DNA of 64,000 bases from Bacteroidota bacterium (GCA_947477885.1 CANJUD010000002.1:124001-188000), one strand, 5' to 3'; positions 9,411-17,886 are shown, numbered from the stretch's first letter. A program made the numbers and translations. Notes: generated by a model from the letters alone, not told the origin.

Positions 9411-9914
9411 TTATTTTTTAGATGCGAAATATTTTTCTAGCTCTATGCTAAAAGTATTCTTTATGTTCTTATCCAACAATGCATAATACATATCTGAATA
9501 AAACTCATACTCTAAATTTGTTGGATTTTTTACAATCAAAAAAACAATTTGATATGTCCTTTTCTTATCATAGGCATGGCCTTTAATATTGACTCCTATT
9601 TCTTCATTTACGCATTTTGTAACACATAAATGCCGGTTACTATCAATCCTATATGTCCTTTTGATTGTATATTTATCTAATTTTTTATTATTATCCAAAA
9701 GGGATAAATCATTGAATAAATATGGGCAATCCTTAACTTTAAAACTACCATATTTAAAATCTAAATCATCGATAAATGTGAAAAGATAGTCAATGTTTCT
9801 ATCTAGTCTATATATCAATAAAAGGCGTGATATTGCAAAATATATTTTCTTGCTATATATATAAAGTAATAAAATTGAAACGAATATTAACGATATAGCA
9901 ACAAAAGTCATCAT
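9411..9914 (-). CDS. Membrane-anchored protein, unknown function
   Basis: This 167-residue protein has one N-terminal transmembrane segment (residues ~2-21, MTFVAISLIFVSILLLYIY) and a cytoplasmic or periplasmic remainder rich in Tyr, Lys and Asp. A second hydrophobic patch follows at IYFAISRLLLIYRL. Four cysteines occur (KDCPYLF, LCVTKC). I do not recognise a family. It starts only 6 bp after the stop of the phosphohexomutase gene on the same strand, so it is probably the second gene of that transcript. A functional link to sugar phosphates is not shown by anything in the sequence. Confidence 0.6.
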   Translation of the reverse strand: MMTFVAISLIFVSILLLYIYSKKIYFAISRLLLIYRLDRNIDYLFTFIDDLDFKYGSFKVKDCPYLFNDLSLLDNNKKLDKYTIKRTYRIDSNRHLCVTKCVNEEIGVNIKGHAYDKKRTYQIVFLIVKNPTNLEYEFYSDMYYALLDKNIKNTFSIELEKYFASKK

Positions 9915-9920
9915 AGATAA

Positions 9921-11321
9921 CTATATCCCCAACTCAACCTTCGCAGCATCCAAAATCTTAAAGCTGGCTTCACTGTTTTCGGCTTGGCAGTATATACGCA
10001 ACACAGGCTCGGTGCCGCTTGCACGCATCATTACCCAGTTGCCATCAGTGAGGTGGAACTTATATCCGTCGGTATCTTCGGTGCTGGAAACTATATAAGA
10101 ACCAAAGTTTTTATATACTCCGTTTTTACAGTTTTCTATTATTTGATTTTTTAATGTATTTTCTACATGTTCATCATAACGTTCTACTGCAAAACTTCCT
10201 ACCAATGTATATATTTCTTCAATTAATTCTTCTAAACTCTTTCCACTCTTGGCCATCATTTCCCATATAGTTAAACCAATCCAAATTCCATCGCGTTCGG
10301 GTATATGTCCTTTGATGGCTATGCCGCCGCTCTCCTCTGCTCCTACCAGTGCATCGCCAGTGAGCATGAGTTCGCATATATATTTAAAACCTATTTTTGT
10401 GGTGGTAGATTTAATATTATATAATTCGCAAAGTTTATCTACTTTACTGCATACACTAAAACTTTTTATTACTTCACCGGTGAAGCCTTTTGTTTTGGTT
10501 AAATATTCAATCAACAATAATATAATATGATGCGAATCGACAAAGCGTCCTTTGGCATCATAGAGTCCTATGCGGTCGGCATCGCCGTCTGTTGCTAGTC
10601 CGCATGCGATGTCTTCGGCTATACGTATTACTTCTGAGAATTCTTGCAGGTTTTTGTGTATGGGTTCGGGAGCTTGTCCATCGAAACCTGGATTATAATC
10701 GCAGTGCAATAATGTAGCTTCGGGGAATAAACGACGCATTACATTTTGTCCTGCCCCATACATGGCATCGTAGGCAAAATTAAGTCCGCTATCTTTTATT
10801 GCTTTTATATCGAAATTGGCTTCCACATGTTTGATATACATATCCTCCAAATCGACATAAGTTATCATACTGTTTTTGGTGAAATGCTCCATCTCTGGCA
10901 AATCATTTACGGGGCTATCAGGAATCAACGCCTCCACTTCTGCAACAAAATCGGGCGTAGATGGACCACCATAACTGCCTTTCAATTTATAACCATTATA
11001 GGCAGGTGGATTATGACTTGCTGTTATCACAATACCTTGGTCGGCATTTAGTTTCACTATTCCCAATGATACCATGGGCGTAGATGCAATGCCTTTGTGC
11101 AATAACACTTTGATGCCATTGGCTGCAAATACACGGGCGACATTTTCGGCAAACAGTTCGCCCCCAAAACGGCAATCGTGACCAATGACCACAGTGGAGT
11201 TTGCTTTGTCCTTATTCAAGCGGAGAGCGGTGCCCAGGGCTACACGTCTCACATTCTCTACAGTAAATTCCTCAGCAATAATTGCACGCCATCCGTCGGT
11301 ACCAAATTTTATTTGTAACAT
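9921..11321 (-). CDS. Phosphoglucomutase/phosphomannomutase family protein
   Basis: This is a 466-residue alpha-D-phosphohexomutase that moves a phosphate between C1 and C6 (or an amino-sugar equivalent). The four family signatures are in order: the active-site serine loop TASHNPP (Ser at about residue 102), the metal loop DGDADRIG, the sugar-binding loop (EESGG) and the phosphate-binding loop RASGTEPVLRIY near the C terminus. The length is normal. The substrate (glucose, mannose or glucosamine phosphate) cannot be settled by eye. A -7-like element CAAAAATA (minus-strand TATTTTTG) lies at 11351-11358 upstream. The small membrane protein gene follows closely, suggesting a two-gene unit. Confidence 0.93.
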   Translation of the reverse strand: MLQIKFGTDGWRAIIAEEFTVENVRRVALGTALRLNKDKANSTVVIGHDCRFGGELFAENVARVFAANGIKVLLHKGIASTPMVSLGIVKLNADQGIVITASHNPPAYNGYKLKGSYGGPSTPDFVAEVEALIPDSPVNDLPEMEHFTKNSMITYVDLEDMYIKHVEANFDIKAIKDSGLNFAYDAMYGAGQNVMRRLFPEATLLHCDYNPGFDGQAPEPIHKNLQEFSEVIRIAEDIACGLATDGDADRIGLYDAKGRFVDSHHIILLLIEYLTKTKGFTGEVIKSFSVCSKVDKLCELYNIKSTTTKIGFKYICELMLTGDALVGAEESGGIAIKGHIPERDGIWIGLTIWEMMAKSGKSLEELIEEIYTLVGSFAVERYDEHVENTLKNQIIENCKNGVYKNFGSYIVSSTEDTDGYKFHLTDGNWVMMRASGTEPVLRIYCQAENSEASFKILDAAKVELGI

Positions 11322-11498
11322 AATTATAGTCTTTTTTTTATAAATCGCCGCAAAAATAAGTGATAGCCTTTAGAATAAAGACTCATTCCTTTAATCTATT
11401 GCCCTGCTGCTCAAGGCAGAGAACTTGATAAATAACAAAGATTGGCTATAGCCTACGATTTTTATGTGGCTAAAGCCGAACACTGCTTCCCCTTGGTT

Positions 11499-11621
11499 CC
11501 GTTGGCTGAAGCCAACGGCAATAGATAATCATTCAACTGAACTACATTTGGCTGAAGCCAACGGCAATAGATAATCATTCAACTGAACTACATTTGGCTG
11601 AAGCCAACGGCAATAGATAAT
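11499..11621. repeat. 46-bp tandem repeat (2.5 copies) carrying a 9-bp-stem palindrome
   Basis: The unit is 46 bp, with starts at 11504, 11550 and 11596; the third copy is partial. The first copy sits in a perfect palindrome CCGTTGGCTgaAGCCAACGG at 11499-11518; later copies keep TTGGCTgaAGCCAA. The palindrome is followed by GCAATAGATA. Related palindromes occur at 14855-14874 and 33385-33404. The remaining gap (11322-11815) also has a CATCCTAAG...CGAAGGGC word near 11731. No gene is seen. Confidence 0.92.
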
Positions 11622-11815
11622 TCATCTTATTGTTATATAAAAATCATGTCCACAAAAAAGCATAATGACGAATTGGATTTGCAATTCTGAAATAATACAT
11701 TATAATTGCCCTATAAAATATTATCATCCTAAGATTACCGAAGGGCGGCAATATCTAAAATCACTCAATCGCACTTTTGCCGATAGCTATCTGTAGGCAC
11801 AATCATTATATATAT

Positions 11816-12214
11816 ATGAAATCTTTTATTCAAGAAATTATCATTAACAATGCAACACCTGAGCAGGCATACAAAGCGTTGGTAAACCCTATAGAACACT
11901 CCAATTTTACAGGAGCGATGGCTGAAAATACTGATTCGATGGATGATGATTTTTCCGCTTACGATGGTTATATTATAGGAAGGAATATAGAACTAATACC
12001 AAAAAAACGTATCATTCAAACCTGGCAAGCCGCAGAAGACTATTGGCCGCAAGATCATTACAGCGAAGTTAAATACGAATTTACACCACATCCGAAGGGC
12101 ACACTTTTAAAATTCTCGCACGATAATGTACCCGATGAACATGCCGATTCTATATATAAAGGCTGGCACGAGCATTATTGGGATAAGTTGAATGCGTATT
12201 TTTTGAGGGAGTAG
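11816..12214 (+). CDS. SRPBCC (AHSA1-like) domain protein
   Basis: This is a 132-residue cytoplasmic protein with the START/Bet v1-like helix-grip fold of the AHSA1 family. It begins IIINNATPEQAYKALVNPIEHSNFTG, which matches the first strand and helix of the fold, and continues through IELIPKKRIIQTWQA to a C-terminal helix (YKGWHEHYWDKLNAYF). The ATG at 11816 is preferred because the longer frame starts with TTG and gives 13 residues that do not fit the fold. Family members bind hydrophobic ligands or chaperones; no ligand can be assigned. It lies alone between two repeat-rich gaps. Confidence 0.8.
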   Translation: MKSFIQEIIINNATPEQAYKALVNPIEHSNFTGAMAENTDSMDDDFSAYDGYIIGRNIELIPKKRIIQTWQAAEDYWPQDHYSEVKYEFTPHPKGTLLKFSHDNVPDEHADSIYKGWHEHYWDKLNAYFLRE

Positions 12215-12219
12215 AGGAA

Positions 12220-12293
12220 GACGAAAGAGAAAAGACAAAGGATGAAGGACAAAAAAGGTATCAAGTATCAAGTCGCTAGTATCAAGTATTTGC
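12220..12293. repeat. Two abutting heptad-phased repeats
   Basis: Positions 12220-12254 are five purine-rich heptads starting GA (such as GACGAAA, GATGAAG). Positions 12259-12293 are TATCAAG twice, TCGCTAG, TATCAAG, TATTTGC, all in strict 7-bp phase. They lie directly behind the SRPBCC gene. Confidence 0.8.
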
Positions 12294-12300
12294 TGCCTAG

Positions 12301-12488
12301 TGTTATCGCCGTTTTTCAAAAACGGTGATGTATTAATAAATGTAAGGTCTGTGACCTGGTGGGCTGAGACAAATTTTGAATATTGGAGAAAGCCTCAGGA
12401 TACTAAATTAAAAAGTATTACTTCAATTACCGGATCACAGATCCTACATTCTATATAATAGTTCCCGTTCGCAGAACGGAAACAACAA
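12301..12488. repeat. Multi-hairpin structured repeat, copy 1
   Basis: This ~188-bp intergenic element has four hairpins. H1 is CCGTTTTT/AAAAACGG (12309-12325). H2 is AGGTC-tgt-GACCT (12345-12357). H3 is GGATC-aca-GATCC (12432-12444). H4 is CCGTTC-gca-GAACGG (12465-12479). Conserved linkers are TGATGTATTAATAAA after H1 and AAACAACA at the end. Copies 2 and 3 are at 16271 and 16465. It has no coding capacity. Confidence 0.9.
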
Positions 12489-12512
12489 TAGGGCTCAAAA
12501 CTCGATTATATA

Positions 12513-12648
12513 ATATTTCGTCCCTATGGGACTTAAAGAAATACTATACTTTTTTTGCTACCGATATTTCGTCCCGATGGAACCTTGGAAAAACACAACT
12601 ATTACAATCTAGCATCAACCACTAACTGCTGAATACTAACCATTGTCT
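12513..12648. repeat. REP-like palindromes followed by a heptad repeat
   Basis: Two TATTTCGTCCC words with GGGACTT or GGAACCTT partners lie at about 12513-12535 and 12558-12590; the second carries the full CTACCGATATTTCGTCCC. They are followed by heptads ATCAACC, ACTAACT, GCTGAAT, ACTAACC, ATTGTCT at 12614-12648. They fill the gap downstream of the PdhC gene. Confidence 0.7.
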
Positions 12649-12679
12649 GCTATTTTCGCGTCAGCCCCTTACTCCTTTT

Positions 12680-13915
12680 TTAAACTAACATCAACATCGG
12701 TGCCTCCAAATAATTCTTCAACGTCTGCAAAAACGCAGAACCAGTTGCACCATCAACACTGCGGTGGTCGCAGCTCAGGGTTACTTTCATCACATTGCCA
12801 ATTCTTATAGCTCCATCTTTTACAACAGGTAGTTGTTTTACACCGCCAACGGCAAGTATACAAGAATCGGGAGGATTTATGATAGCAGTAAATTCTTCAA
12901 TACCAAACATGCCGAGGTTACTTATGGTAAATGTATTGCCAGTAAATTCTTCGGGTTGTAACTTTTTTGTTTTGGCTTTTTCTGAGAAAATTTTTACTTC
13001 ACTATTTATTTGTGCGAACGATTTTTGATCGGCAAATTTTACTACGGGCACAACCAATCCCTCATCAACAGCCATGGCCACGCCTACATGTATGTGGTGG
13101 TTAATGCGAATCTTATCGCCCAACCAACTGCTATTTACTTTGGGATGTTTGCGAAGAGCGACTGCGACAGCTTTTACTATCATATCATTGATAGAAATTT
13201 TTGGTCCGCCCATATCGTTCAGTCTCTTGCGTGAATCGACTGCGGAGTCCATATCAATTTCCATGGTGAGGTAAAAATGCGGAGCAGTGAACATACTCTC
13301 ACCCAAACGGCGGGCAATGGTTTTACGCATTTGGCTCAATGGAACATCTTCATAACTTTCTGTAGTAACAGGAACGAATGGAGAAACTTGATTTGAAGTA
13401 ACAGATACATTTTCTAAATCACGTTTTACGATTCTTCCATTCTCACCACTTCCGTGAACTGCTGATAATGATATACCTTTTTCTTCTGCAATTTTTTTTG
13501 CGAGCGGAGAAATTTTCAATCTTGAATCACCTGCAACAACTAGTGGTTCGACTTCGCTCACCGTAGCTGCTGGTATTGGTGCTTCGACTCCGCTCAACAC
13601 TGCAATAGGCTCAGCGGTTTTTTCAGCAACAGGTTTTGGTGCTGCGTCTGCTTTTAATAATTCAGAAATATCTTCACCTTCTTTTCCCACAATGGCTATA
13701 ACTGCATCCACAGGAACCGCTTGTCCTTTTTCAATTCCGATATGGAGCAATACGCCCTTCACAAAATTCTCAAGCTCCATTGTAGCTTTATCGGTTTCTA
13801 CTTCGGCAAGTATATCACCGGGTTTCACCACATCACCTACTTTTTTATTCCAGCCCACTATCACACCTTCGGTCATGGTGTCGCTCATTTTGGGCATTCT
13901 AATTACTTCAGCCAT
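12680..13915 (-). CDS. pdhC: Pyruvate dehydrogenase E2, dihydrolipoamide acetyltransferase
   Basis: This 411-residue protein is the acetyl-transfer core of the pyruvate dehydrogenase complex. It has an N-terminal lipoyl domain (residues ~1-80) with the lipoylated lysine in ETDKATME (Lys43), a linker (~88-132), a peripheral subunit-binding domain (~133-167: ISPLAKKIAEEKG...GRIVKRDL) and the catalytic CAT domain, ending in CDHRSVDGATG with the catalytic His at about residue 384. The protein is of normal length with a single lipoyl domain. Within the linker, LSGVEAP (107-113) and VSEVEPLV (119-126) are encoded by two copies of a TCGACTYCGCTCA repeat that is otherwise intergenic. The E1 and E3 genes are not adjacent. 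Confidence 0.95.
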   Translation of the reverse strand: MAEVIRMPKMSDTMTEGVIVGWNKKVGDVVKPGDILAEVETDKATMELENFVKGVLLHIGIEKGQAVPVDAVIAIVGKEGEDISELLKADAAPKPVAEKTAEPIAVLSGVEAPIPAATVSEVEPLVVAGDSRLKISPLAKKIAEEKGISLSAVHGSGENGRIVKRDLENVSVTSNQVSPFVPVTTESYEDVPLSQMRKTIARRLGESMFTAPHFYLTMEIDMDSAVDSRKRLNDMGGPKISINDMIVKAVAVALRKHPKVNSSWLGDKIRINHHIHVGVAMAVDEGLVVPVVKFADQKSFAQINSEVKIFSEKAKTKKLQPEEFTGNTFTISNLGMFGIEEFTAIINPPDSCILAVGGVKQLPVVKDGAIRIGNVMKVTLSCDHRSVDGATGSAFLQTLKNYLEAPMLMLV

Positions 13916-13961
13916 AGAACTATTTTATATTTTTTATTGATAATTTATATTTTTTTGTCAC

Positions 13962-14020
13962 CCTGAGTTTATCGAAGGGCGACAAAAACTACTCCACTGT
14001 TCCCCTTCGATAAACTCAGG
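13962..14020. repeat. Perfect 18-bp inverted repeat between divergent genes
   Basis: CCTGAGTTTATCGAAGGG (13962-13979) is repeated inverted at 14003-14020 with a 23-bp spacer, between pdhC (minus) and pssA (plus). Degenerate single copies of the same word (CATCCTGAG...CGAAGGGC) occur near 11731 and 58946. It could be a REP-type element or a bidirectional attenuator. Confidence 0.9.
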
Positions 14021-14124
14021 ATGAGATATTGGGCAAAAATAGGCTGAAAACTTTTCATTTCCTTTCTTTGTAGTTTTGTTTCTGCTTACGTACTTCGCAG
14101 GGTCAAGTTAGAAAATTGATTTTC

Positions 14125-14865
14125 ATGCAAAAATACTTTAAGTGGCTACCCCACGCACTCACACTTTCCAACCTATTGATGGGTTGTATAGCTATTCGTT
14201 ATGCTCTTCAGGACAATCTTGCCGATGCCAGTCTTTTTATTTTAGCCGCCATGCCTTTCGATTTTTTTGATGGACTCGCTGCAAGGGCTTTAAAAGTTAG
14301 TGGACAACTCGGCAAGCAATTAGATACTTTGGCCGATATGGTTACCTTCGGAGTGGCACCCGCTATGATATTATATATGATGTCATCCGATAGTCAGGCA
14401 CACACACATTATGATAATTGGCTTTGGGGAAATCCAGAATATGTACAATATTTAGCATATAGTATTGCTATAGCTTCTGCTTGGCGATTGGCAGTTTTTA
14501 ATATTGATGAGGAACAAACTTATGGTTTTAAAGGATTACCAACTCCCGCCAATGCCATGATAATAGCGGCTTTACCATGGATAGCACAAGACTATGATTT
14601 TCCTTGGTTGCCACAACAATTGCAAAATCCATATATATTAGTTATTATAATGGCACTATGCACTTGGCTTCCCGTAAGCGGAATAAAACTCATTGCACTC
14701 AAATTTAAAAACTTCAGCATCGCAGATAATTTAGATAAATATATTATAATACTTGTAGGTGGAATTAGTTTAGCACTCTTCGGTTTCGGAGGAATGTTGC
14801 CAACGGTTCTTATATATATATTAGTCTCAGTTTTTTGGCCGAAGAAATCTGTTTCCGTTAGCTGA
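14125..14865 (+). CDS. pssA: CDP-diacylglycerol--serine O-phosphatidyltransferase
   Basis: This inner-membrane enzyme joins serine to CDP-diacylglycerol to make phosphatidylserine, the precursor of phosphatidylethanolamine. The CDP-alcohol phosphotransferase signature DGxxAR(x8)GxxxDxxxD is complete: DGLAARALKVSGQLGKQLD followed by TLAD. Several hydrophobic segments span the rest. The ATG at 14125 is chosen; the frame also has a TTG nine bases earlier. The last codons (SVSVS and the TGA stop) lie inside a palindromic repeat of the CCGTTGGCT family (14855-14874), so the 3' end of the gene appears to be supplied by a repeat. murA follows 71 bp downstream on the same strand. Confidence 0.93.
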   Translation: MQKYFKWLPHALTLSNLLMGCIAIRYALQDNLADASLFILAAMPFDFFDGLAARALKVSGQLGKQLDTLADMVTFGVAPAMILYMMSSDSQAHTHYDNWLWGNPEYVQYLAYSIAIASAWRLAVFNIDEEQTYGFKGLPTPANAMIIAALPWIAQDYDFPWLPQQLQNPYILVIIMALCTWLPVSGIKLIALKFKNFSIADNLDKYIIILVGGISLALFGFGGMLPTVLIYILVSVFWPKKSVSVS

Positions 14866-14880
14866 AGCAGACGGCAATAG
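14855..14880. repeat. Palindromic repeat overlapping the pssA stop codon
   Basis: CCGTTAGCTgaAGCAGACGG followed by CAATAG is a copy of the 11499 element with three substitutions that weaken the stem. The pssA stop TGA is the loop of the hairpin. Confidence 0.8.
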
Positions 14881-14936
14881 ATTTCATGTATATATAAAAT
14901 TCATTCAATCACAAATCATTAAATCATTAAATAATC

Positions 14937-16244
14937 GTGGGTAGTTTTAAAATAGAAGGTGGCAACAGACTTAGCGGTACTGTTATTCCACAGGGTGCGA
15001 AAAATGAAGCACTACAAATTATATCGGCCGTATTACTTACTCCCGAAAAAATAACGATACATAATATTCCTGAAATTAGGGATGTAATGAAGTTGATAGA
15101 ACTACTACAAGACTTTGGGGTAACTGTTGAGAAACTAAAAAAAGGTTCTTATACATTTATGGCCAAAGATGTAAATCTAGAATATCTTATTTCGCAAGAT
15201 TTCAAAACCAAAGGTGCTGGATTGCGTGGCTCAGTAATGGTTGTGGGGCCGCTATTGGGAAGGTTTGGCAAAGGTTATATACCAACACCCGGTGGAGATA
15301 AAATTGGTCGAAGAAGATTGGATACACACTTTATCGGTTTCCAAAGATTGGGTGCAAAATTTGTATATGATGAGCAAGATAAATTTTATCGTGTAGATGC
15401 ATCAGAACTGAAAGGAACTTATATGCTTTTGGATGAACCTTCAGTTACTGGAACTGCAAATATTGTGATGGCGGCTGTGCTTGCAAAAGGAATCACAACA
15501 ATATATAATGCTGCATGCGAACCCTACCTTCAACAGCTCTGCAAAATGCTAAATAGCATGGGTGCAAAAATAACTGGCGCTGGCACCAACAAGCTATATA
15601 TAGAAGGGGTTTCAGCACTTAGTGGAACAACACATACCATGTTACCCGATATGATAGAAGTAGGTTCATTTATTGGGCTCGCTGCTATGACACAGAGCGA
15701 ACTTACTATACAAAATCCGATGGTAAATGAGCTGGGACAAATACCCGATATTTTCCGCAGAATGGGTATAGAAATGGAAGTAAAAAGCAATGGCGATTTA
15801 TATATTCCCCAACAAGATAGTTATACCATAGATACATTTATTGATGGCTCTATTCTCACTGTATATGATGCACCCTGGCCCGGTTTCACACCCGATTTAT
15901 TAAGTATTATATTAGTTACCGCAACGCAGGCAATTGGAAGTATGCTCATACACCAAAAAATGTTTGAAAGCAGATTATTCTTTGTAGATAATCTGATAGA
16001 CATGGGAGCAAAAATTATATTATGCGACCCACACCGTGCAGTTGTAATTGGACTCGAAAGGAAATCGCAACTACGTGGTATTTCCATGACCTCTCCCGAC
16101 ATCAGAGCTGGGATGAGTTTGATTATCGCAGCCCTTAGTGCACAAGGCACCAGCACCATCCATAATATAGAACAAATTGATAGAGGGTACGAAGAAATTG
16201 ATGTGCGATTGAATGCTTTGGGAGCGAAGATTGTTAGAATTTAA
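14937..16244 (+). CDS. murA: UDP-N-acetylglucosamine 1-carboxyvinyltransferase
   Basis: This 435-residue cytoplasmic enzyme catalyses the first committed step of peptidoglycan synthesis, transfer of enolpyruvate from PEP to UDP-GlcNAc. The start is GTG, giving the standard N terminus FKIEGGNRLSGTVIPQGAKNEAL with Lys22/Asn23 as in E. coli MurA. The catalytic-loop segment reads TPGGDKIGRRRLDTH: the residue equivalent to E. coli Cys115 is Asp121. The Asp near 305 in E. coli is conserved in PGFTPDLL. The Cys-to-Asp change occurs naturally in some bacteria (for example Chlamydia and Mycobacterium) and makes the enzyme insensitive to fosfomycin, so intrinsic resistance at the target is expected. 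It is probably co-transcribed with pssA. Confidence 0.96.
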   Translation: MGSFKIEGGNRLSGTVIPQGAKNEALQIISAVLLTPEKITIHNIPEIRDVMKLIELLQDFGVTVEKLKKGSYTFMAKDVNLEYLISQDFKTKGAGLRGSVMVVGPLLGRFGKGYIPTPGGDKIGRRRLDTHFIGFQRLGAKFVYDEQDKFYRVDASELKGTYMLLDEPSVTGTANIVMAAVLAKGITTIYNAACEPYLQQLCKMLNSMGAKITGAGTNKLYIEGVSALSGTTHTMLPDMIEVGSFIGLAAMTQSELTIQNPMVNELGQIPDIFRRMGIEMEVKSNGDLYIPQQDSYTIDTFIDGSILTVYDAPWPGFTPDLLSIILVTATQAIGSMLIHQKMFESRLFFVDNLIDMGAKIILCDPHRAVVIGLERKSQLRGISMTSPDIRAGMSLIIAALSAQGTSTIHNIEQIDRGYEEIDVRLNALGAKIVRI

Positions 16245-16270
16245 TGATTGAATGATTTGTTAAGGTATAT

Positions 16271-16438
16271 TGTTATCGCCGTTTTTGCAAACGCTGATGT
16301 ATTAATAAAAAGAAAAGTCTGTGATCTGGCTTGCTTAGACAAATGTTAAAATTTATACTAAAATAAAAAGTACTACTGCATCCGCTGCGGCAGACTACAT
16401 TTATATAATAGTTCCCGTTCGCAGAAGGGAAACAACAA
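16271..16438. repeat. Multi-hairpin structured repeat, copy 2
   Basis: This copy starts TGTTATCGCCG, keeps the TGATGTATTAATAAA linker and the final CCCGTTC-gca-GAAGGG hairpin and AAACAACA. Its H2 is degraded (AAGTCTGTGATCT) and H3 is replaced by the sequence CATCCGCTGCGGCAGAC. It ends with AGTAGTCTTCAGCCACTGACC, shared with copy 3. It lies directly behind murA. Confidence 0.88.
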
Positions 16439-16464
16439 GTAGTCTTCAGCCACTGACCCCTCGA

Positions 16465-16668
16465 TGTTATCGCCGTTTTGCAAACGGTGATGTATTAATA
16501 AATAGAAAGGTCTGCGACCTGGTATACTTAGACAAATGTTAAAATTGACTACTAAAAATTGAACTAAAATTGAAAAAACTACTCCATATGCCGGATTGCA
16601 AATCCTGAAAATTATAAATAGTTCCCTTTCGCAGAACGGAAACAACAAGTAGTCTTCAGCCACTGACC
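16465..16668. repeat. Multi-hairpin structured repeat, copy 3
   Basis: This copy is in tandem with copy 2. H1 is CCGTTT-tgc-AAACGG (16473-16487), H2 is AGGTC-tgc-GACCT (16508-16520), H3 is GGATT-gca-AATCC (16593-16605) and H4 is CCTTTC-gca-GAACGG (16625-16639). Relative to copy 1, the last pair of H3 changed from C-G to T-A on both sides. The trailing sequence runs into a partial CACTGAC-type heptad repeat (to about 16680). Confidence 0.9.
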
Positions 16669-16737
16669 ACTGTTTACTAAAACTATACAATAGAAAATTA
16701 ATTTTTACGTTACCATTATAACTAACCACTAAATTTT

Positions 16738-17886
16738 ATGATATCAAAAAAAGCTACCTCTATCCTACTGCTTATTTTCTTTAGCAAATTTGTTTCTGGG
16801 CAATCTACTCAAGATTATTATGATGTGTTTTACGAAAACAATATTTTAAAAGATAAAGATATTCAGTTTCAAAATTATTGGGCTTGGAATTATTTTATAA
16901 CCGACAGTGTTGCAAAAGCTCAAAAACTGAAGAACGTAAAAGTAACAAGCTTTAATCCCAAATGGGAGTACACACATACATTGGAAAATGTATATGATAA
17001 AGCTGGTAGAAATACTTATTATTGCAATTTTATTGATTACAAAAAAAACAGTGATGATTACACCGAACTATATTTTGTAATATATAAACAGGATACGGGG
17101 CATGGGGATTTTAGTAGCTTTCAAACCAAAAATGGGAAAATAGAATATATATATAAATGGGAAAAACTTGCTGATACTTTACAATTACAAATTACTATGA
17201 ATGGTAAAATGCAGCCTAAGGATAAGTGGCTCAGTCATATTGATGATAAAAAGCTGGTTTACTTAACTGAACATTTTGAAGGTACAAAAGAAAAATTAAA
17301 AACACGCACTGAGTACAGTTACTATTCGAACAAAAATATCCAATCGAAATATGAATACGATAGAAAAGGCAAACTAGTTCACAGTTGGCTTTATATGGAT
17401 TGCGGAACTACTTCTGCAAACAAGAAAAACGACAAAATAGATACGATTAATATATGCAAAACAAGTTCGGTAGATAAAGATGGCAACATACATACCTATA
17501 TCACTTATACTACTTTAAAAGGTATTGTATACAAATACGAAAAAGTATTCAATAAAGCAGGGATTCTCATCAAACATTTTTCAATCAATCAAAAAACTGG
17601 ACATTACTATAACCTAGGTGAAAGCCGCATCATTGGTGACACTTTACAGTATAATTATATTTTATATAATGATAAAAATGGGAAGAAAAAAGAACAAAAC
17701 ACTTATTCATATATCAATGATAAAATTGTATCCCGTGAAATAATAAGATATAAAAAAGGCAAGGAAAGAACACACGAAAAACATGTATTTCATTATGATA
17801 AAAATGGCATATTATTGAAGAAAACATATACTAATTATAATGATAAATATTCTTCTGAGAGTTTTTATAGTTATCAGTATTATTGA
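16738..17886 (+). CDS. Secreted protein with YD-like repeats, unknown function
   Basis: This 382-residue protein has a signal peptide (SILLLIFFSKFVSGQ, cleavage about residue 22). The mature part is very rich in Tyr, Lys and Asn and contains irregular short repeats of the type YDKAGRNTYY, YEYDRKGKLVHSWLY, FHYDKNGILLKKTY, that is, Tyr-Asp-x-x-Gly motifs with a ~20-residue spacing reminiscent of RHS/YD or MORN-like sheets. There are no catalytic motifs and no T9SS domain. The gene is preceded by structured repeat copies 2 and 3. The family is not recognised with certainty. Confidence 0.65.
   Translation: MISKKATSILLLIFFSKFVSGQSTQDYYDVFYENNILKDKDIQFQNYWAWNYFITDSVAKAQKLKNVKVTSFNPKWEYTHTLENVYDKAGRNTYYCNFIDYKKNSDDYTELYFVIYKQDTGHGDFSSFQTKNGKIEYIYKWEKLADTLQLQITMNGKMQPKDKWLSHIDDKKLVYLTEHFEGTKEKLKTRTEYSYYSNKNIQSKYEYDRKGKLVHSWLYMDCGTTSANKKNDKIDTINICKTSSVDKDGNIHTYITYTTLKGIVYKYEKVFNKAGILIKHFSINQKTGHYYNLGESRIIGDTLQYNYILYNDKNGKKKEQNTYSYINDKIVSREIIRYKKGKERTHEKHVFHYDKNGILLKKTYTNYNDKYSSESFYSYQYY

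Noticed and set aside
11504-11621. Possible CRISPR array
   Set aside because: The 46-bp unit repeats without variable spacers, so it is a plain tandem repeat. No cas genes are near.
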